Shown piece by piece: positions 6,375 to 14,451 of a stretch of DNA of 15,629 bases (within the stretch, counting starts at the first letter, position 1; every line of letters begins with the position of its first letter). The stretch is from DATGIQ01 sp035295665 (lineage in GTDB: Bacteria; Planctomycetota; Planctomycetia; Gemmatales; Gemmataceae). A program made the position numbers and the translations under genes. The notes under the pieces were generated by a model. That model saw only the letters and a list, made by a program, of their open reading frames with translations. It had not been told where the DNA came from and ran no database searches. Where the stretch lies: positions 1-15,629 of the forward strand of contig DATGIQ010000325.1 of assembly GCA_035295665.1 (NCBI GenBank), in the 5' to 3' direction.

Positions 6375-9300
6375 ATGCCCGCGGAACCAAATGACTTCGC
6401 TACTCGGGAAGGGGACTTACAGGCCGTCACGGATGCCGAGCAGCCAACAGTTCCGCCCACGGTTCCGCCTGCCGAGCAATCCATTCCCTTGCCTGGCACC
6501 AAGGTTCGCTATTTCGGCGATTACGATCTGCTGGGTGAGATCGCCCGCGGCGGCATGGGTATCGTCTATAAGGCGCGACAGATCAGTCTCAACCGCACGG
6601 TTGCCCTCAAGATGATCCTCGCCGGCCAATCCGCCTCTGCGGTGGATGTGGAGCGCTTCCGCACTGAAGCCGAGGCGGCGGCGAATCTCGACCACCCCAA
6701 TATTGTGCCCATTTACGACGTAGACGAGCACGAGGGGCAACATTACTTCAGCATGAAGCTCATTGAAGGCAGCAGCCTATCCGAACAGCTGGCACGCTTT
6801 ACCCAGAACCCGAAAGCCACGGCCAAGCTGCTGTCGGAGGTAGCCCGGGCCGTGCATCATGCCCACCAGCGTGGGATTCTTCATCGCGATCTTAAGCCTG
6901 GCAACATTCTGCTGGACCGCCAAGGGCAACCTCACGTGACGGATTTCGGCCTGGCCAAACGCATCGAAGGGAGCACCCGGCAAACGCAGACCGGTGCTAT
7001 CGTCGGCACGCCGAGCTACATGGCTCCCGAGCAGGCACGTTCCGAAAGGGTGCTGACGACGGTGGCAGATGTCTACGGCCTGGGAGCCATCCTCTATGAA
7101 ATGCTAGCCGGCCGACCGCCGTTTAAGGCTGCGACACCCTTGGAAACCGTTTTGCAGGTTCTTGACGGGGAGCCAATGCCTCCACGCAAACTCAACCCGG
7201 GTGCGGATCGAGACCTGGAGACGATCTGCCTCAAGTGCCTGGAGAAGGAGCCTGAGAAGCGGTACGGCTCGGCCGAAGCGCTAGCCGAAGATCTCGAGCG
7301 CTGGTTGGCAGGCGAGCCGATCCGAGCGCGACCCAGCAGCGCAGCCGAACGTTTGCTTAAATGGGCGAAGCGACGGCCTGCGGCTACGGGGCTGATAGCG
7401 GTCACGGCGGCTTCTGCGCTGGGGCTCTTAACGCTCTTAGGCATCCACAACGCCCAAGTCAGCGCCTCGTTAGAAATGGCGAAGCAGCGCGAGCGCACCA
7501 ACCGCCGCTATTGGTATGCCGCGGATCTCAATCTGGCGCAACATGCTTGGGAGAACCGCAAAGTGGGGCGCGTCTTGAGTCTCCTGGATCGACAAAGGCC
7601 CCGAGGCGATGAGGAAGATCTTCGCGGGTTGGAATGGCATCTCTTATGGAACCTCTGCCACAGCAATCAACGGACCGTCCGAGCGGAGGCTCGGGACCTA
7701 GCATTTTCGCCCGACGGGAAAATACTGGCTGCGGTCGGCGAAGAGGGAGTCACTCTGTGGAACCCGGTGACCCAGAGAGCGGCCGGTGTCTGGAAATTTC
7801 AACCCTTCCCTGCGGGGCTTGAACTTGCTTTCACGAGCGATGGCAAGGCGATGTTAGGCGTGTCCGTGGATACATCGGAAGAGGGATGGGGCCTCGCTGA
7901 ACATCGGTGGAACATCTTGGAGGGAAAGCAGACGGTTCGGGTGTTAACAACAGCAGGTCCGAGAGGTTCACTTCCCGGGGGCATCTCACTGTCGCCAAAC
8001 AGAGAGCTTCTCGCAATACTGCAGATTCCTGACGTTGAGGCTGTCATGAAGGCTATCGAGGCTCCGGACAAGATGCCCGACGTTGAGGCTGTTCTGAAGG
8101 ATATGGAGGCTCCGGACAAGCAGTCGATCTTGGGTTCCGTGTCCCGAGTCTGGCAAGGGAAGATTGGACTTGTGCGTTTGAACGACGGCCATGAAATGAC
8201 CGTTCCATTGTCCAGTTTTCAACCCCAATGCGCCTGTTTCTCTCCGGATGCTTCCCTGCTCGCGCTCGGAGGCAGGGCTCTGAAGAACTTGGAACAACAG
8301 TGTACCGTAGTTATCTTGGAAGCAGGTACGGGGAAGGAAAGAGCTCGAATTCCGCTGCCAGGGGATGAGCCAGATGAAATCAAGGGAATGACCTTCCTTC
8401 CAGACGACCAAAGCTTGGTCGTCGCGATGACGCGGAAAATCGAGCTCTGGGATATGAATCGGCGGCAGTCTCTACACACATTCCCCGGGACGGCTGGACT
8501 CTTTGCCTGTTCGGCGGATGGGAAGATGCTTGCTTCCGCGGATCAAGACAATCAGATCCTCATCTGGGACACGGCCAGCGGTCGGCTAAAAGCCAGCTTT
8601 CTCGGGCATACGGGGCGGATCGTTTCCTTAACTTTCAGTCCCGATGGCCAAATGTTGGCCTCGTCCAGCACCGATCAGACCATCAGGCTCTGGGAAGTAG
8701 CCGCACGACAGGGTCCGGTCCGATTGCACAGTGAAGGGATCGAGGATTTCCAGGGGAGCTGGTTTACTCCCAATGGACAAGAATTCCTTATTCAGAGCAG
8801 GACTCATCTTGCCCTCTGCGATCCGGTCACGGGAAAAGAAAAGGCGGGAGGCCGCCGGAAGGCATCGGGTGTTATGGGCGCTCCGTCGGCACTGTCGGCC
8901 GATGGACGCTTCCTGGCATTTATCAACATGCGGATGCCTTTTCTGGGCCAGAAGCCGCCGAATGGAAACGCATCCGGGCAAGGTCAGGAGCCGCGCCTTA
9001 ACGCGGACGAGAAGGCGTTCGTCCATCAACTTACCGTGTGGGACCTCGGTACGGGCGTGGAACGCGTGCTGGCAGACGTGTCCAAGGTCCGTCCCGATTG
9101 CCTTGCGTTGGCACCCGATGGGAAAACGCTCGCCGTTGGGAATAATAACGGGATCACGGTTTACGATGTTCCCAGCGGCACCTCCCGCAACATTGTCCGG
9201 CAAACGGGTTGCCCTGTGGACCTAGCTATTTCCCCAGACGGAACCAACCTGGCTGCGCGCTGGAGTGATGCCGCAGTCACCCTTTGGGACGTCGGGACCA

Positions 9301-9761
9301 CTCAAGAACTGATCACGATTCCACGTTCCTCCGTTGATAGGTCATCCAAGCCATCGCCAAATAGGCGCATCGAACGGGGCTTTCCGGGAGATTATTTTGG
9401 CGGGACACTGGTTTTTGCGCCGAACGGCCGAGCCATCGCTTTCGATGGCCCAAGCGGACAGATTGGCGTGTACAACGCCAACACGGGTGACCTCGTTCGT
9501 CTCATCAAGACGGAGAGCGATCAGCTTAGCTGCCTTGCCTTTTCGGCCGACGGTAAACGAATCCTTTCTGTCGGACAGTCATCGGGACAGCCCGAGGAAA
9601 TACGGGTCTGGGACATGGAAACCGGGTTGGAACTTCTGACTTGGCCCATGCGTCCGGAGCGGAATTCCGGGCTCGTTATCAGCCCTGATGGGGGACACGT
9701 CGCAATCGTAAGGGACAAAGAGGTCCAGCTTTGGGACACTCGGCCGCAAGCCCCGGAGTAG
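6375..9761 (+). CDS. Transmembrane Ser/Thr protein kinase with C-terminal WD40-like propeller
   Basis: An 1128-residue receptor-like kinase of the type expanded in planctomycetes. After a Pro/Gln-rich leader (1-45) comes a complete Hanks-type kinase domain (about 48-312). It shows the glycine loop GEIARGGMGIVY (54-65), K79 in VALK, the catalytic loop HRDLKPGN (170-177, an RD kinase with D172), DFG 190-192, GTPSYMAPE (211-219) and DVYGLGAILYEMLAGRPPF (232-250). A basic segment (KWAKRRP) precedes one membrane helix (about 336-357), so the kinase is cytoplasmic and the rest is outside the plasma membrane. A coiled linker (360-430) leads to propeller blades with S-P/A-D-G and L-W-D/E signatures at about 438-463, 616-650, 705-735, 742-775, 905-932, 945-973, 1050-1082 and 1095-1122. 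Only the blade near 744-774 (GHTGRIVSLTFSPDGQMLASS) is a near-canonical WD40. A 16-residue tandem duplication occupies 552-583. The ATG at 6375 has GTGGAG upstream. The ligand is unknown. Confidence 0.92.
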   Translation: MPAEPNDFATREGDLQAVTDAEQPTVPPTVPPAEQSIPLPGTKVRYFGDYDLLGEIARGGMGIVYKARQISLNRTVALKMILAGQSASAVDVERFRTEAEAAANLDHPNIVPIYDVDEHEGQHYFSMKLIEGSSLSEQLARFTQNPKATAKLLSEVARAVHHAHQRGILHRDLKPGNILLDRQGQPHVTDFGLAKRIEGSTRQTQTGAIVGTPSYMAPEQARSERVLTTVADVYGLGAILYEMLAGRPPFKAATPLETVLQVLDGEPMPPRKLNPGADRDLETICLKCLEKEPEKRYGSAEALAEDLERWLAGEPIRARPSSAAERLLKWAKRRPAATGLIAVTAASALGLLTLLGIHNAQVSASLEMAKQRERTNRRYWYAADLNLAQHAWENRKVGRVLSLLDRQRPRGDEEDLRGLEWHLLWNLCHSNQRTVRAEARDLAFSPDGKILAAVGEEGVTLWNPVTQRAAGVWKFQPFPAGLELAFTSDGKAMLGVSVDTSEEGWGLAEHRWNILEGKQTVRVLTTAGPRGSLPGGISLSPNRELLAILQIPDVEAVMKAIEAPDKMPDVEAVLKDMEAPDKQSILGSVSRVWQGKIGLVRLNDGHEMTVPLSSFQPQCACFSPDASLLALGGRALKNLEQQCTVVILEAGTGKERARIPLPGDEPDEIKGMTFLPDDQSLVVAMTRKIELWDMNRRQSLHTFPGTAGLFACSADGKMLASADQDNQILIWDTASGRLKASFLGHTGRIVSLTFSPDGQMLASSSTDQTIRLWEVAARQGPVRLHSEGIEDFQGSWFTPNGQEFLIQSRTHLALCDPVTGKEKAGGRRKASGVMGAPSALSADGRFLAFINMRMPFLGQKPPNGNASGQGQEPRLNADEKAFVHQLTVWDLGTGVERVLADVSKVRPDCLALAPDGKTLAVGNNNGITVYDVPSGTSRNIVRQTGCPVDLAISPDGTNLAARWSDAAVTLWDVGTTQELITIPRSSVDRSSKPSPNRRIERGFPGDYFGGTLVFAPNGRAIAFDGPSGQIGVYNANTGDLVRLIKTESDQLSCLAFSADGKRILSVGQSSGQPEEIRVWDMETGLELLTWPMRPERNSGLVISPDGGHVAIVRDKEVQLWDTRPQAPE
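8028..8123 (+). repeat. Two 48-bp tandem units within the kinase-WD40 gene
   Basis: Unit 1 (8028-8075) and unit 2 (8076-8123) match at about 41 of 48 positions. They encode PDVEAVMKAIEAPDKM and PDVEAVLKDMEAPDKQ (residues 552-583). The repeat is in frame, acidic and amphipathic. It lies between propeller strands, so it probably forms an extra helical insertion in a blade loop. The high identity suggests a fairly recent duplication. Confidence 0.85.
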
Positions 9762-9866
9762 GCGAGGGGAAAGGACGGAGAAGAACGGACAAGCATCAAA
9801 CTATGTTCAGCGAGGGAACCTGCTAACCCGCCTTCTGTCCCGACGAACCGATTTGCGATCAATGAG
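9762..9866. other. 105-bp convergent gap between the kinase and membrane protein genes
   Basis: I see no long hairpin, T-run or RNA gene here, unlike the other gene ends in the window. Termination for these two convergent genes is not explained by the sequence. Confidence 0.5.
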
Positions 9867-10391
9867 CTATCCTCCGGATTGACGTGGGCGACTGCACGCC
9901 TGAATGGATACCGCCATGACTGCCGTCAAGAACAAGGTCGCTGCCACGCCCAGCCATCGTGCCGTCCCCGTGCCGAACACCACCGTCGCATTAAAGGCCA
10001 TGAACCCAAGGAAGCCTTGTACCGCCCACTTGAGAATACGTGGCTGGGAACCATAGCGGTCCAGACCGCCCCACCACCAGATGACCTCCGCTGCCCATAC
10101 CAAGGTGAAAACATAATTCGCATACAGCCCGCCACCCCATGCAACGCCCACGACTTCCGCCGTCTGTTGGGCCGTGACGGCGTAGGCCAACCCATGGCTC
10201 CAATGGTGGTAGAACTGGAATGCACAGGCGACATGGACGAGGAAAAGGAGGCAGCCGGCGGTCCAAGCTCGGCGTGCCCAGGCTAGCCGGGCTCGAATTT
10301 CCTTCGCATCAATTAGAAAGGTCAGCCCGACGACATAGAGCGCGAGAGCCAGGATGGCACTCCAGCGCGTAAGGAATTCTGGCAAGTTCAT
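9867..10391 (-). CDS. Small polytopic membrane protein of unknown function
   Basis: I do not recognise a characterised family. The frame can begin with GTG at 10433 (188 residues) or ATG at 10391 (174 residues, MNLPEFLTRW). I prefer the ATG because the preceding 14 residues are polar and basic and the GTG has no clear ribosome-binding site, although the ATG has only a weak AGGGA about 13 nt upstream. Counting from the ATG, about five hydrophobic helices appear: SAILALALYVVGLTFLI (11-27), AGCLLFLVHVACAFQF (45-60), YVFTLVWAAEVIWWW (93-107), VQGFLGFMAFNATVVFG (124-140) and LGVAATLFLTAVMAVSI (147-163). The second helix and following loop hold four histidines (H53, H62, H63, H66 in HVACAFQFYHHWSHG), a possible metal or heme site. 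It follows the YncE/phosphatase gene by 6 or 48 bp and is likely co-transcribed with it. Confidence 0.72.
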   Translation of the reverse strand: MNLPEFLTRWSAILALALYVVGLTFLIDAKEIRARLAWARRAWTAGCLLFLVHVACAFQFYHHWSHGLAYAVTAQQTAEVVGVAWGGGLYANYVFTLVWAAEVIWWWGGLDRYGSQPRILKWAVQGFLGFMAFNATVVFGTGTARWLGVAATLFLTAVMAVSIQACSRPRQSGG

Positions 10392-10439
10392 CGGCCAACG
10401 AGTCCCTGTGCGGCTCGAACGGTTCCGAACCACTCTCAG

Positions 10440-12974
10440 TCAAGGCCGTGACGGTCCTTCTTCCTTGTCCTTCTCCGGCTTGAGGTGCGGGAATACGAAG
10501 GCGGCTCGCACCGGCGCAGGCATCGGAGAATCCGCTCCGCGGACAGAACGCCAGATCACCTCACCCAAGAGCAAGTCATCGGCCGCATCCTCTTTGGTCA
10601 AATCGAACCGCTCGGAAATCTCCGCGCCCCAGACGCCCGCCAGATTGGTGGCCTTCAAGTCGGTCTCCGGAACAGTGTGTTCGTAGGGCCGGGCGTCGCC
10701 TTGAACCTGGAAGGAGTTGTACATGGGCCGAGCAGCGGCGTCAAACTGGCTCATCGGCTGGAGGCCCAAAATCAGCTCCATGGTCCGCAGCATGCTGCTG
10801 GTCGAATACAAGGTCGAATCCACCTGGCCACGCTTCGCATACGGACTGATCACCAGCGCCACGGTACGGTGCGCATCCACGTGATCCGAGCCGTTTTGGG
10901 CATCATCCTCCACGACGAAGATGGCGGTGTCCTTCCAAAACGTCGACTTGCTGACCGCTTCTACGAGCCGGCCGAGCGCCAGATCGTTGTCGGCGACCAT
11001 GGCGATGGGCGTCGCTTTGCCGACCCGAGTGCCGGCCGTGTGATCGTTCGGCAGGCGGAGCACCGTGAAGCGAGGCAGCTCTCCTTCTTTTTCAAAACGG
11101 GCGAGTTCCTCCAGAAAGCGATCGACGCGTTTCTGGTCCGGATAATCCAGGTCAAAGCCACGGAACCAGGGATCAAAATGCTCCTCCAGTGCCTTGACGC
11201 TGGCCTTGCCGGGATCCTTATCCGTTTTGCCGTTGATTATCCATTCGCCATAACTGCGATAGCTCACGCCGGCTTCCGCGCACCGATCCCAAATGTACCC
11301 GCCCGCTGGCCGGGCGATGGCATCGACGTGGCCCTCAGCGGGGTAGGTTAATTTCTTCTTGGAGCCGCTCCGGTAGACGAGCGGCCAAACCTTTTCCACA
11401 AAATCGGTCGCATAGGCCCCCATCGACCATTCATGGCCGTCCGCCGAGACTTCACCCTCGCAGTAGAAATTATCCAACAGCACGAACTGCCGCGCTAACC
11501 GATGGTGGTTCGGCGTGATCTTCTCCGGAAACAGACACAAGTTCGGATCGCCATTCCCTTCTTTCATGTCGCCGAAAATCTGATCATACGTACGGTTTTC
11601 CTTGATGATGTACAGGACGTGCTTGATCGGGCTGGCGTCGCCGGCCTTCTGGGGGATCGGATTGGCTGCCGCCGGTTCGGCCGACACGCGCTCGTCGGCC
11701 CGCAAAGGGCTACAAGCATAGGCCTGCTTGCTGTACTCCGCCATACGGTCGGGAGTCGGCAGCTCAATGACGCCCAACGTCCCCCGGAACAGACCGGCGA
11801 TATATTGCTCGACGCTCCGAATATTCCGCCGCAGCGGATTGGGGCCCTGTGGGTTGGCCAACGACATCATCCCCTTGGCGTTGGCCACGTAAATTCGCTT
11901 CTTGGCGGGATGGAATCGTACACAGGTCGGATACCATCCCACCGGGATGAACCCGAGCGGCTTGGCGTAGCCCGGCTGGGCGACGTTGAACACGGCCAAG
12001 TTGTTGGCATCGGCATTCGCAACCAGCAGAAGCTGTCCATCGGGAGTGAGGCAGAGGCTGCTGGGCGTATTGCCCGCCCGGGCCGTGGGGTAGAGCGAAC
12101 ACGAGATCGTCTCCAGCCCCTTGCCGCTGGCCACATCGAGCACGGATACTTTTGTCGAATTCGCACAGGCCACGAAAAGCGTCTTGCCGTCCGGCGATAA
12201 CGCCATCTCGGTCGGATGCTTCTCCGTGGGCCAGGTGGCAACCTGGCGCCGTTCCGTCACATCGAGCACGGCGATTGCCGACCGATTCCAGAGGCTTACG
12301 AACAGGCGTTTGCCTGCCGGGTCGACGGCGATGGCATAGGGATAGCTGTGCTGTTCGAGGGTTATGGAGGCCCGTTTCTCCGGCGACTCCAGGGGAACGA
12401 CGCAGACGGCATCGCCCCAGGTCCCCGCGGCAAAGAGGGTTTTCCCCTGGGCATCGACGGCTAGGCCGCCGGGGACAAATTTCTCCGTCTCCTTGGCAAT
12501 GGCAATCGTTTTGTGGCGGAAAAGAGAGCCATCTTCGAACTGGTAGGAGTGGACAACTTCGAATTCGCCGCCGCTGGCGAACAGGGTTCGGCCGTCCGGC
12601 GCGAAGCAGAGCCCGTAAAACGTCTGCGGAATGGCAACGCGCGTCACGATTTTGTCGCTTTGCAGGTCGACGATCACCGCTTCATGTTCGCCATACCCGG
12701 CGTGGAGAACGGCGAGCCAGCGGCCGGTCGGGTGCAGGGCGAGGTTGACCGGAAAATCGCCCAGGGCAAGCTGTCTTCCTGCAGGCCGCAGCGACCACTG
12801 GTTCGGAAGCAGGACCGCCCCCCCAGGTTGGATTCCGGGGAGGAGGAGCGGTGCGTTTCTCTCGCCGCCGGAAGCGGGCGAGGGTGGCGGAATCCGTTCC
12901 TGAGCCGAGCCGGCGGCGACGATCGTGCAGACCCCCAAAAGGATGACAATGACAACGAGTAGGTGGCGGAGCAT
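10440..12974 (-). CDS. Bifunctional YncE-like beta-propeller / alkaline phosphatase family protein
   Basis: An 844-residue exported fusion. The ATG at 12972-12974 is chosen over an upstream in-frame ATG at 13016 because GAGGAAA sits just before it and it begins the signal peptide (MLRHLLVVIVILLGVCTIVA, cleavage near AAGSA-QE). Residues about 60-410 form a YncE/YVTN-type propeller with repeats such as CFAPDGRTLFASGG, AVDAQGKTLFAAG, AVDPAGKRLFVSLWN, ALSPDGKTLFVACAN and CLTPDGQLLLVANAD. Residues about 445-760 form a phosphoesterase domain of the alkaline phosphatase superfamily: IKENRTYDQIFGD (457-469), DNFYCEGEVSADGHEWS (501-517), LPNDHT (641-646), VEDDAQNGSDHVDAHR (688-703) and SPYAKRG (710-716), the probable metal-binding and nucleophile region. 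The substrate is unknown; a periplasmic phosphodiester or phosphomonoester is likely. It is the first gene of a - strand pair and is divergent from the SMP-30 gene. Confidence 0.88.
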   Translation of the reverse strand: MLRHLLVVIVILLGVCTIVAAGSAQERIPPPSPASGGERNAPLLLPGIQPGGAVLLPNQWSLRPAGRQLALGDFPVNLALHPTGRWLAVLHAGYGEHEAVIVDLQSDKIVTRVAIPQTFYGLCFAPDGRTLFASGGEFEVVHSYQFEDGSLFRHKTIAIAKETEKFVPGGLAVDAQGKTLFAAGTWGDAVCVVPLESPEKRASITLEQHSYPYAIAVDPAGKRLFVSLWNRSAIAVLDVTERRQVATWPTEKHPTEMALSPDGKTLFVACANSTKVSVLDVASGKGLETISCSLYPTARAGNTPSSLCLTPDGQLLLVANADANNLAVFNVAQPGYAKPLGFIPVGWYPTCVRFHPAKKRIYVANAKGMMSLANPQGPNPLRRNIRSVEQYIAGLFRGTLGVIELPTPDRMAEYSKQAYACSPLRADERVSAEPAAANPIPQKAGDASPIKHVLYIIKENRTYDQIFGDMKEGNGDPNLCLFPEKITPNHHRLARQFVLLDNFYCEGEVSADGHEWSMGAYATDFVEKVWPLVYRSGSKKKLTYPAEGHVDAIARPAGGYIWDRCAEAGVSYRSYGEWIINGKTDKDPGKASVKALEEHFDPWFRGFDLDYPDQKRVDRFLEELARFEKEGELPRFTVLRLPNDHTAGTRVGKATPIAMVADNDLALGRLVEAVSKSTFWKDTAIFVVEDDAQNGSDHVDAHRTVALVISPYAKRGQVDSTLYSTSSMLRTMELILGLQPMSQFDAAARPMYNSFQVQGDARPYEHTVPETDLKATNLAGVWGAEISERFDLTKEDAADDLLLGEVIWRSVRGADSPMPAPVRAAFVFPHLKPEKDKEEGPSRP

Positions 12975-13059
12975 GGATTTCCTCGCGCTGGAGTGTAAGT
13001 CATGGGCAATATACAAAACCCCCGGACACTGCCCACTGCTCGGTCTGCCATCGAATCGT

Positions 13060-13065
13060 TATACT
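13060..13065 (+). promoter_or_regulatory. Possible -10 box for the SMP-30-like gene
   Basis: TATACT matches five of six bases of the sigma-70 -10 consensus and lies 68 nt before the ATG at 13134, with no good -35 box 17 bp upstream. The palindrome at 13080-13097 would lie about 15 nt downstream, at or just after the transcription start. Confidence 0.3.
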
Positions 13066-13079
13066 GACCGCCAGACGCG

Positions 13080-13097
13080 AAACCCTGTGCAGGGTTT
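13080..13097. promoter_or_regulatory. Perfect 18-nt operator-like palindrome
   Basis: AAACCCTG (13080-13087) and CAGGGTTT (13090-13097) are exact reverse complements around two central bases (TG). The site is in the 159-bp gap between two divergent genes, the YncE/phosphatase start at 12974 and the SMP-30 start at 13134. This is a typical position for a dimeric regulator. A small RNA hairpin is less likely because a 2-nt loop is too tight for all eight pairs. Confidence 0.5.
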
Positions 13098-13133
13098 GAT
13101 CCGTTGATGCCTCTCTCCTAGGTGACCAACGCC

Positions 13134-14171
13134 ATGACCACGACACGACTGCTGGCTGCCATCCTCGTCGCCTCCGCAATTCCCCTTGCCGCGTCCTCCC
13201 TCAGTGGGCAGGAGAAAAAGCCGGTTCGCACATTGGGAATCATCGAACGCAACGACCCCCGTTTTGACAAATTGATTGCCCCCGGAGCCACCTTGGAAAT
13301 CTTGGCCGGCGGCTTCGATTGGGCCGAGGGTCCGGTATGGGTATCCCGAGACGGTGGCTACCTGCTCTGTTCGGACATTCCCAAGAACAGCATCATCAAG
13401 TGGCAAGAAGGAAAAGGCAAAAGCGTCTTCCTGAAGCCCAGCGGTTACCTGGGCAGCGAAGACCGGTTGCGGGAGCCCGGTTCCAACGGCCTGACTCTCG
13501 ATTCGGAAGGACGGCTCGTGGCTTGCGATCATGGCGAGCGCCGGGTGTATCGCCTCGAAAAAGACAACAAGACGAAAACGACTCTCGCCGACCGTTACCA
13601 GGGGAAACGCTTCAATAGTCCGAACGATTTGGCATACAAATCCAACGGCGATCTGTACTTCACCGACCCGCCGTACGGCTTGATGGTCAAGGGATCGGAG
13701 GGTTTTCCCGGCCGGGAGCTCGATTTCTGTGGCGTTTACCGACTGGCCAAAAATGGCACGCTGACGTTACTCACCAAGGAAATGAGCCGGCCCAATGGGA
13801 TCGCCTTTTCACCGGATGAGAAAACGCTCTACGTTGCCAACTCCGACCCCGAGAAAGCCGTGTGGATGGCGTTCGAGGTGAAGGACGACGGCACGCTGGG
13901 CCAAGGGCGGGTTTTCTTTGATGCGACGAAATGGGTCGCTACCAAGAAAGGCTTGCCGGATGGCATGAAAGTGGATCGCGACGGCAACCTGTTCGCAACA
14001 GGACCGGGCGGGGTCCTGGTGTTCGCGCCGGACGGCCATCATCTCGGCACGATTGCCACCGGCGTGCCCACGGCAAACTGTGCGTGGGGCAACGACGGGA
14101 GTGTCTTATACGTGACCGCCGATAAGGATCTGTGCCGCATCAAGACGTTGACCAGCGGCAGGAAACCTTAG
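13134..14171 (+). CDS. Exported SMP-30/gluconolactonase/LRE family protein
   Basis: A 345-residue six-bladed propeller of the SMP-30 family, members of which hydrolyse sugar lactones with one divalent metal. The frame also permits a GTG at 13122, but AGGTGA at 13120-13125 is well placed as ribosome-binding site for the ATG at 13134. Residues 1-25 are a signal peptide (RLLAAILVASAIPLAASS), so it is probably periplasmic. The four residues that bind metal and substrate in characterised members are at the expected places: E65 in WAEGPVW, N164 in NSPNDL, N221 in RPNGIAFSPD and D276 in GLPDGMKVD. Blade-like units recur (GLTLDSEGRLVACD, DLAYKSNGDLYFTDPPYG, GIAFSPDEKTLYVANSD, GMKVDRDGNLFATGPGG). It is complete and near the family length of about 300 plus signal. 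The exact lactone or ester cannot be read from sequence. It is followed by a perfect 18-bp hairpin. Confidence 0.9.
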   Translation: MTTTRLLAAILVASAIPLAASSLSGQEKKPVRTLGIIERNDPRFDKLIAPGATLEILAGGFDWAEGPVWVSRDGGYLLCSDIPKNSIIKWQEGKGKSVFLKPSGYLGSEDRLREPGSNGLTLDSEGRLVACDHGERRVYRLEKDNKTKTTLADRYQGKRFNSPNDLAYKSNGDLYFTDPPYGLMVKGSEGFPGRELDFCGVYRLAKNGTLTLLTKEMSRPNGIAFSPDEKTLYVANSDPEKAVWMAFEVKDDGTLGQGRVFFDATKWVATKKGLPDGMKVDRDGNLFATGPGGVLVFAPDGHHLGTIATGVPTANCAWGNDGSVLYVTADKDLCRIKTLTSGRKP

Positions 14172-14234
14172 GACATTCATCCGATCGGCTGGAGATCATC
14201 ACCGAATCCGCAATCGTGTCGGGACTCTCTGCTT

Positions 14235-14276
14235 CGCGGCGGTTGGCAGAATCGCGCCATTCTGCCAACCGCCGCG
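14235..14276 (+). terminator. Perfect 18-bp hairpin downstream of the SMP-30-like gene
   Basis: CGCGGCGGTTGGCAGAAT (14235-14252) is exactly complementary to 14259-14276 around a 6-nt loop (CGCGCC). It lies 63 nt after the stop codon. No T-run follows, only TACATTCGTTT. It is similar in size and build to the 88-128 hairpin and shares GGCGGTT in the left arm. Confidence 0.65.
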
Positions 14277-14325
14277 TACATTCGTTTCCTGCACAAATTC
14301 AGCCACAATTCTGCGCGAAAATTAG

Positions 14326-14353
14326 TTGCAGTCAGGCTCCGATCTGTTATGAT
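14326..14353 (+). promoter_or_regulatory. Sigma-70-like promoter upstream of the GH2 gene
   Basis: TTGCAG (14326-14331) and TATGAT (14348-14353) are separated by 16 bp, matching four and five of six consensus bases. The expected start near 14360 leaves a leader of about 90 nt before the ATG at 14452. The sequence just upstream is relatively A/T-rich (AAATTAG). Confidence 0.5.
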
Positions 14354-14357
14354 CGGA
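14338..14357. promoter_or_regulatory. Palindrome overlapping the -10 box of the GH2 promoter (operator candidate)
   Basis: TCCGATC (14338-14344) and GATCGGA (14351-14357) are exact inverted repeats with a 6-bp centre (TGTTAT). The putative -10 hexamer TATGAT lies half in the centre and half in the right arm. A protein bound here would block RNA polymerase, as expected for a repressor of a sugar-utilisation gene. Confidence 0.42.
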
Positions 14358-14451
14358 TGTTCGCGACGGAGATCGATTCCATCTCTCAAGATTGGCTTCG
14401 GTCGCCCGGATCTTACCGAAACGTCGAAAGTTTTGTATAGGCAACGACGCC

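Noticed and set aside
10485..11351. Open frame on the + strand, 288 codons, antisense to the phosphatase domain
   Set aside because: Composition typical of an antisense shadow, with no domain or start signal.
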